NCBI GenBank assembly: GCA_001600055.1
Contig: BCIV01000018.1
Coordinates: 539,470-603,469, forward strand
Length of the DNA: 64,000 nt
Source of the DNA: Filobasidium wieringae
Lineage: Eukaryota; Basidiomycota; Tremellomycetes; Filobasidiales; Filobasidiaceae
Direction: 5' to 3'
Under the pieces are notes generated by a model that was given only the letters and a program-made list of their open reading frames with translations, searched no databases and had not been told where the DNA came from. A program made the translations under genes and the position numbers. Position 1 is the stretch's first letter, and every line of letters starts with the position of its first letter. Shown here piece after piece: positions 60,438 through 64,000 of the stretch.

Positions 60438-61665
60438 TCATACCCCATCTGGTACAGTCCATACCTTCATCTCCCTCTTTTTTGAATCCCACTTCCAAAC
60501 CGGCCCTGACCCAACGTTATATCGATAATAATTCTCCGTACCCGCTACCGTCATGTTTTTTCGGAAAGTGATGTTGATCCGGCCTTGAATGGCTGGGGTC
60601 CTTGTCCCGTTCGAACTCCGTTTAGGGATGGAATGTAACCAATTGGATTGTGTTTTGCCCCTGATCCGAAAGCAGTCCGATCAATCGTGCTGCTCAGGGA
60701 AATCTCATGACGAACAGTCAAACTCACTTCATCAAGATCAAAGTCCCACTCGTCAATACAAACTTCATAGGTTTCTCCTCCTTCTTCCTCTCCTCGTCCG
60801 TCCTCCCCGTATCTTTCCTCGGTTTATGCTTCAACAAGAAATCCCTAGTCCCGAGGAAACTAAAACTAGCGATAGCCGGTTCCTGTTCCAAAAACCCCTC
60901 ATCGTCCGAATGGAAAGAGATGGAATCCTGCCCCGATGCGTAATAATTGACCAGAGCGAAATTGTATTCCGTTCCTGTCGCACTTGCCGTTGCGTCCAAA
61001 AGAGCACGCAGGCATTGAGGGATAGGTCGGGGTTGACACGTCTTGTATTTGTTCTTCAAGGCCGGTCGATCGGTACGAGCATCCAAGATCTCTCCCTCAG
61101 AAGAGAATCGGGAGGTATTGTCGATTCCGAAGACAGTGGTATACCGAGGTGTATTGATTTCCGTCTCTTTCCCGAACCGGTTGATCTTGTACTGGACCCG
61201 ATAGAAGGGTAATTCCGTCCGTAAAAACTCTCCGTAGATTCTAGCCAATCCCGCAGCCATGTAAGGTTCGTAGCATACCAGATCCAGATCGACATCGTCG
61301 TTAACCAAGCGGGGCGGTTTGCTAGGACCCAAGGCTTGGTCGAATTGAGTAGGTAGACTGGGGACAGGAAACGGGTAGGTGGGATGTCGAGAAGGTGGTC
61401 CGGAAGGTTTCAAGTCTTGTACGGATGTTAGACTGAACCCAGTACTGGACAAGACAGGTACCACCACGCTCTTCGCTACAGCTTCAGCTTTGGGTGTCGA
61501 TTGTATCTCATCGTCCAGATCCAGCTCGATGGGTTCTTCTTTCGTCGCTTTTGCGACAATCGCTCTAGGTGGAGAATCATCGATATCGATGACTTGGACC
61601 TTCTCAGTCTTCTTGCGCTTGGATTCGGGAGTGACGAAGAAAGAGTCTAACGTTCGTTTGGTCAT
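60438..61665 (-). CDS. AlkB-type 2-oxoglutarate/Fe(II) DNA dioxygenase
   Basis: Two exons. Exon 1 starts MTKRTLDSFFVTPESKRKK, which resembles a degenerate PCNA-binding box (L-x2-FF), followed by an acidic Ser-rich linker. The catalytic domain shows FLRTELPFYRVQY, PRYTTVFGIDN, NFALVNYYASGQDSISFHSDDE (Fe-binding HxD) and ASFSFLGTRDFLLKH. The GTGAGT donor after TLILM joins KGKTQSNWLHSIPKRSSNG (second Fe histidine) and RINITFRKNM (2OG-binding R-x-N-x-T-F-R). The tail ends VWTVPDGV. The order matches ALKBH2/3, which repair 1-methyladenine and 3-methylcytosine. It converges on PXMP4 with 139 bases between stops. Confidence 0.92.
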
Positions 61666-61895
61666 GAGGCGAGGTCGGTAACATATGCCAAGTGTTCTAG
61701 TTTGTCAATATGAAGACTACTAGACCTGAGCCGCTTTAGGAGGTTTAAGTCGCTTGTTGCTCATCGATCGTCATCACGCGATCGCGACTCATTTGCATCA
61801 GGGTGACTGCGCTCACTACAAAAAGTCGGAGGGTATCACACGTATGACATTGATGCGTACAGCGGTAAGGAATCTGGGATCGCATTTCCCCCTCC

Positions 61896-63472
61896 CTAAC
61901 TCTTCACGATAGCTCCATCAACCCCAGCTCCGGCGATCAACATCTCGCCATCGGATCCTCCCGAGTTTTTCGCATGTCTCCAATCTGCCATCCCTCTCAG
62001 AGCCCAGACCATGTTTTCGTAGACGACGAAAGTCGTACACGTCCCAGGCAATATTCGCAGTGCGTTGGTGCCTAGTCCTTTATAGAACGCTTTGAAGCCC
62101 TCTTCTCGGAACGTCCTGGCTATCGTTTGGGGGATATTTGGGTATAGATGTGAGGTTGCTGCGTTCTGGTTGCAGCAAGATAACGATCAGAAAACACTCA
62201 ATCGAGATCTTCATGTTTCTCTTGCGCACCTGTATCCGCGCTCTGATCACCTGATACGGGTAGGTTAAAGCGATCGCAGCTAGCTTCGACGTCCCACTCG
62301 CAAAAATATATTCCACATTAGACTAAGCAATAAACCCACCCGGTCAGTCTCCGTCAATTCGACCTCGACGAAATTTGAAAACTAACCAGTTTCTCATCCC
62401 CCCTAGTCCAGACACCTCCATCTCTCTCGATCTTTCTTCGCTTCCTAGCGGTTCTTCTCGTCTTAATCTCCTCATATGCTGCGAACTGTATCGATCCATT
62501 CGAGACTCCCACAAGAGCAAGCAAAGAACCTTTATAGAGACCTCGGATCCCTTCTATCCGGTATATCGATCTCAATCCATCTGTACGTGAGCGCAAACGG
62601 ATCAGTCAGTATTGGTCTCAATATTGGGTTGCTCAGACTTACGCCATAGGCCTTGATATGCACGACCAGCTTCTGAATTCCGAGTACTAGCGAAAACTCG
62701 AGTTTTCACTACCCATATAGGATTAGTTAGCATGGCCGTTATTGCGCCTGATCCATCGTGCAATCTCAAGTTCAGTTCATGTCGATCAGTAAACCTGAAG
62801 ATCGAATGCTCACTAGCTTCTGCAGCGGCGAGGAGATGCTGAGATGGCGATGTTTGATAAGTCGGATCCCCGCCTTGCATTTGTTTCTTTAAGATGTTAT
62901 AACTGTTTCACAGTCCTGTCAGCTGGCTCCTTCGTGCACGACCTGCCATTGATCGACAGAGAAGCACTGACAACAGGAAGTATAATCCCCAACTGCTCGC
63001 ACCTCCTACCAAGTTTGGTACTAGCCCTCGATAAAGTCCAGAATACCCGTCTTGCCGTACCGCATCTCGAAGGGCTCTATACACTGCAGTCCCTAATCGA
63101 GGCTTTTCTATCGGTGAAGGATTCGTTTTGATATTGTGAGAAGGTATTGTAGAAACCCTGGAGCTTGATGATGATGGATGTGAAGTCGGGGAGGAGGAAG
63201 AAGCTAGAGGGGTAGTTGCGAGTTGAAACCTAACTTTGACTAGGTCTAGAGGATGCATGACGAGAGTAGCCACGGTTCCTGCAGTGAAGCCCGCAACGGC
63301 GTGATCCTGTAGAGCCGTATCGAAATCAGCCAACCAAACGTAGTCTAGGACTGAAACTCCATCTCACTATCGCTGCATCGCCAAAGAAAGCTTTATAAGG
63401 TATTGGTGCTATTGCTTTTGGTTGAGAAGTCGAGGAGCTCGCTTCCGGTTGCGTTTGCGCTGGCACCGACAT
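61896..63472 (-). CDS. Mitochondrial carrier, FLX1/SLC25A32 type
   Basis: A six-helix mitochondrial carrier in about seven exons. It starts MSVPAQTQPEASSSTSQ, and a splice joins DAAI to DHAVAGFTAGTVATLVMHPLDLVKVRFQ. The three carrier signatures are HPLDLVKVR, NPIWVVKTR and YPYQVIRAR, with YSGLYRGLVPNLVG, GIRGLYKGSLLALVG and GFKAFYKGLGTNALR after them. VMHPLDL and TNPIWVVKTR are typical of the FAD/folate group. The loop after signature 1 is extended and Ser/Pro-rich. The third repeat has the usual P-x-[DE]-x-x-[KR] replaced by PYQVIR, also normal for this subfamily. Confidence 0.9.
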
Positions 63473-64000
63473 GTTGAGAGTTTTTCGCTGTCACAGTTGC
63501 CGTTTGCGAAAAGACTTCTATAGATGTCTAGGCGAGAATGTAGATGCCTCTCTATGATGATGAAATGCAACGATATAGTTTAAAGTAGCGGAACTTGCGG
63601 AACAAGTCCATACAGAATTCTGCAGTAATTCGAGAACGCATACGGTCGTGAACTGGGTCGCGGCCTGAATGAATATGCGTAGATGTTGCAATTCCGATTT
63701 GCTCATTGTACTCACTGGGAAAGTTCACTGAGTCTAAAGAAAGTAGACAAGGCCAATACATCCTGTTCCGCCATCATCTGGGCCTTATATTAGTAGTCTG
63801 ACCAGATGAGGTCAAGATGAGGTTGAGATGCAAGATTTCATTATTATAGGCCACTCTGGAACACGCACCAAGAGCCAATACATGTCATCAAGACTCTTGT
63901 TATCACTAGAGTTGGCAGAAGTTCTTAGGGGTTGAGACGTGGTGTAGTACAGTAGAGAGTGTCTAGTTACAAGGTGTATTCGATTCCTAGCCATTCAAAC
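63473..64000. other. Upstream region of the carrier, no gene recognised
   Basis: The last 530 bases hold only short frames without family motifs. They may be the promoter of the carrier and the 3' flank of a gene beyond the window. Confidence 0.4.

Noticed and set aside
60724..60760. AlkB-type protein appearing truncated at TLILMK
   Set aside because: A GTGAGT donor overlaps the stop. The exon downstream carries the second iron histidine and the 2OG-binding arginines.

Overview
This window is nuclear DNA from a fungus, most likely a basidiomycetous yeast of the Tremellomycetes kind (inference). The genes are packed with short introns, mostly 50-80 bases with CTAAT/CTGAC-like branch sites. 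Fungus-only families are present: a Zn2Cys6 regulator, the DASH subunit Spc19, a siderophore-iron transporter and Dal5-type and polyol/sugar permeases. There are about 29 protein genes, one tRNA and no convincing transposon, CRISPR or virus. Exon structures were read by eye from splice signals and family conservation, so outer gene limits are firmer than every internal junction.

Layout. 0-3 kb: SYS1 (Golgi) converging on a tail-anchored Pex26-like protein. 3-17 kb: what looks like a carbon-assimilation cluster, with dihydroxyacetone kinase, a Zn2Cys6 activator, a short-chain polyol/sugar dehydrogenase, a transketolase of the dihydroxyacetone-synthase type and a sugar transporter. 17-22 kb: SPF30/SMNDC1 splicing factor, SPC19, and a Gfo/Idh/MocA dehydrogenase of the D-xylose/dihydrodiol type. 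22-28 kb: siderophore transporter and NRAMP metal transporter in tandem, with an exact iron-GATA site (ATCTGATAA) between them. 28-31 kb: a small repeat patch, a fungal protein of unknown function and an intron-containing tRNA-Gln(CUG). 32-37 kb: a divergent pair, amidohydrolase and Dal5-type permease. 37-41 kb: an unknown protein built from very short exons, and an NmrA-like reductase. 41-50 kb: housekeeping genes KAE1, MTQ1/PrmC, PSMG3/Pac3, a membrane-anchored TTC1-like TPR protein and a Rheb GTPase. 50-56 kb: F-box protein, a secreted cysteine-rich protein with nine tandem repeats, and a small membrane protein. 56-63.5 kb: YAF9, IDI1, PXMP4, an AlkB-type dioxygenase and a FLX1/SLC25A32-type carrier.

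How the genes work together. The 3-17 kb block fits a route in which a transporter imports a sugar or polyol, the dehydrogenase makes a ketose, and the synthase uses xylulose-5-phosphate to give dihydroxyacetone, which the kinase phosphorylates. The regulator sits in the middle. The 22-28 kb pair concerns iron and divalent metal uptake. The 32-37 kb pair suggests uptake and hydrolysis of an amide, peptide or ureide.

Most unusual items: a Rheb with no CaaX box, ending instead in an aromatic/basic tail; the secreted 4-Cys repeat protein; two separate 6-base microexons whose two residues are conserved in their families; two GC-AG introns in neighbouring genes; and a five-fold recurrence of the palindrome TCACGTGA, always intergenic.
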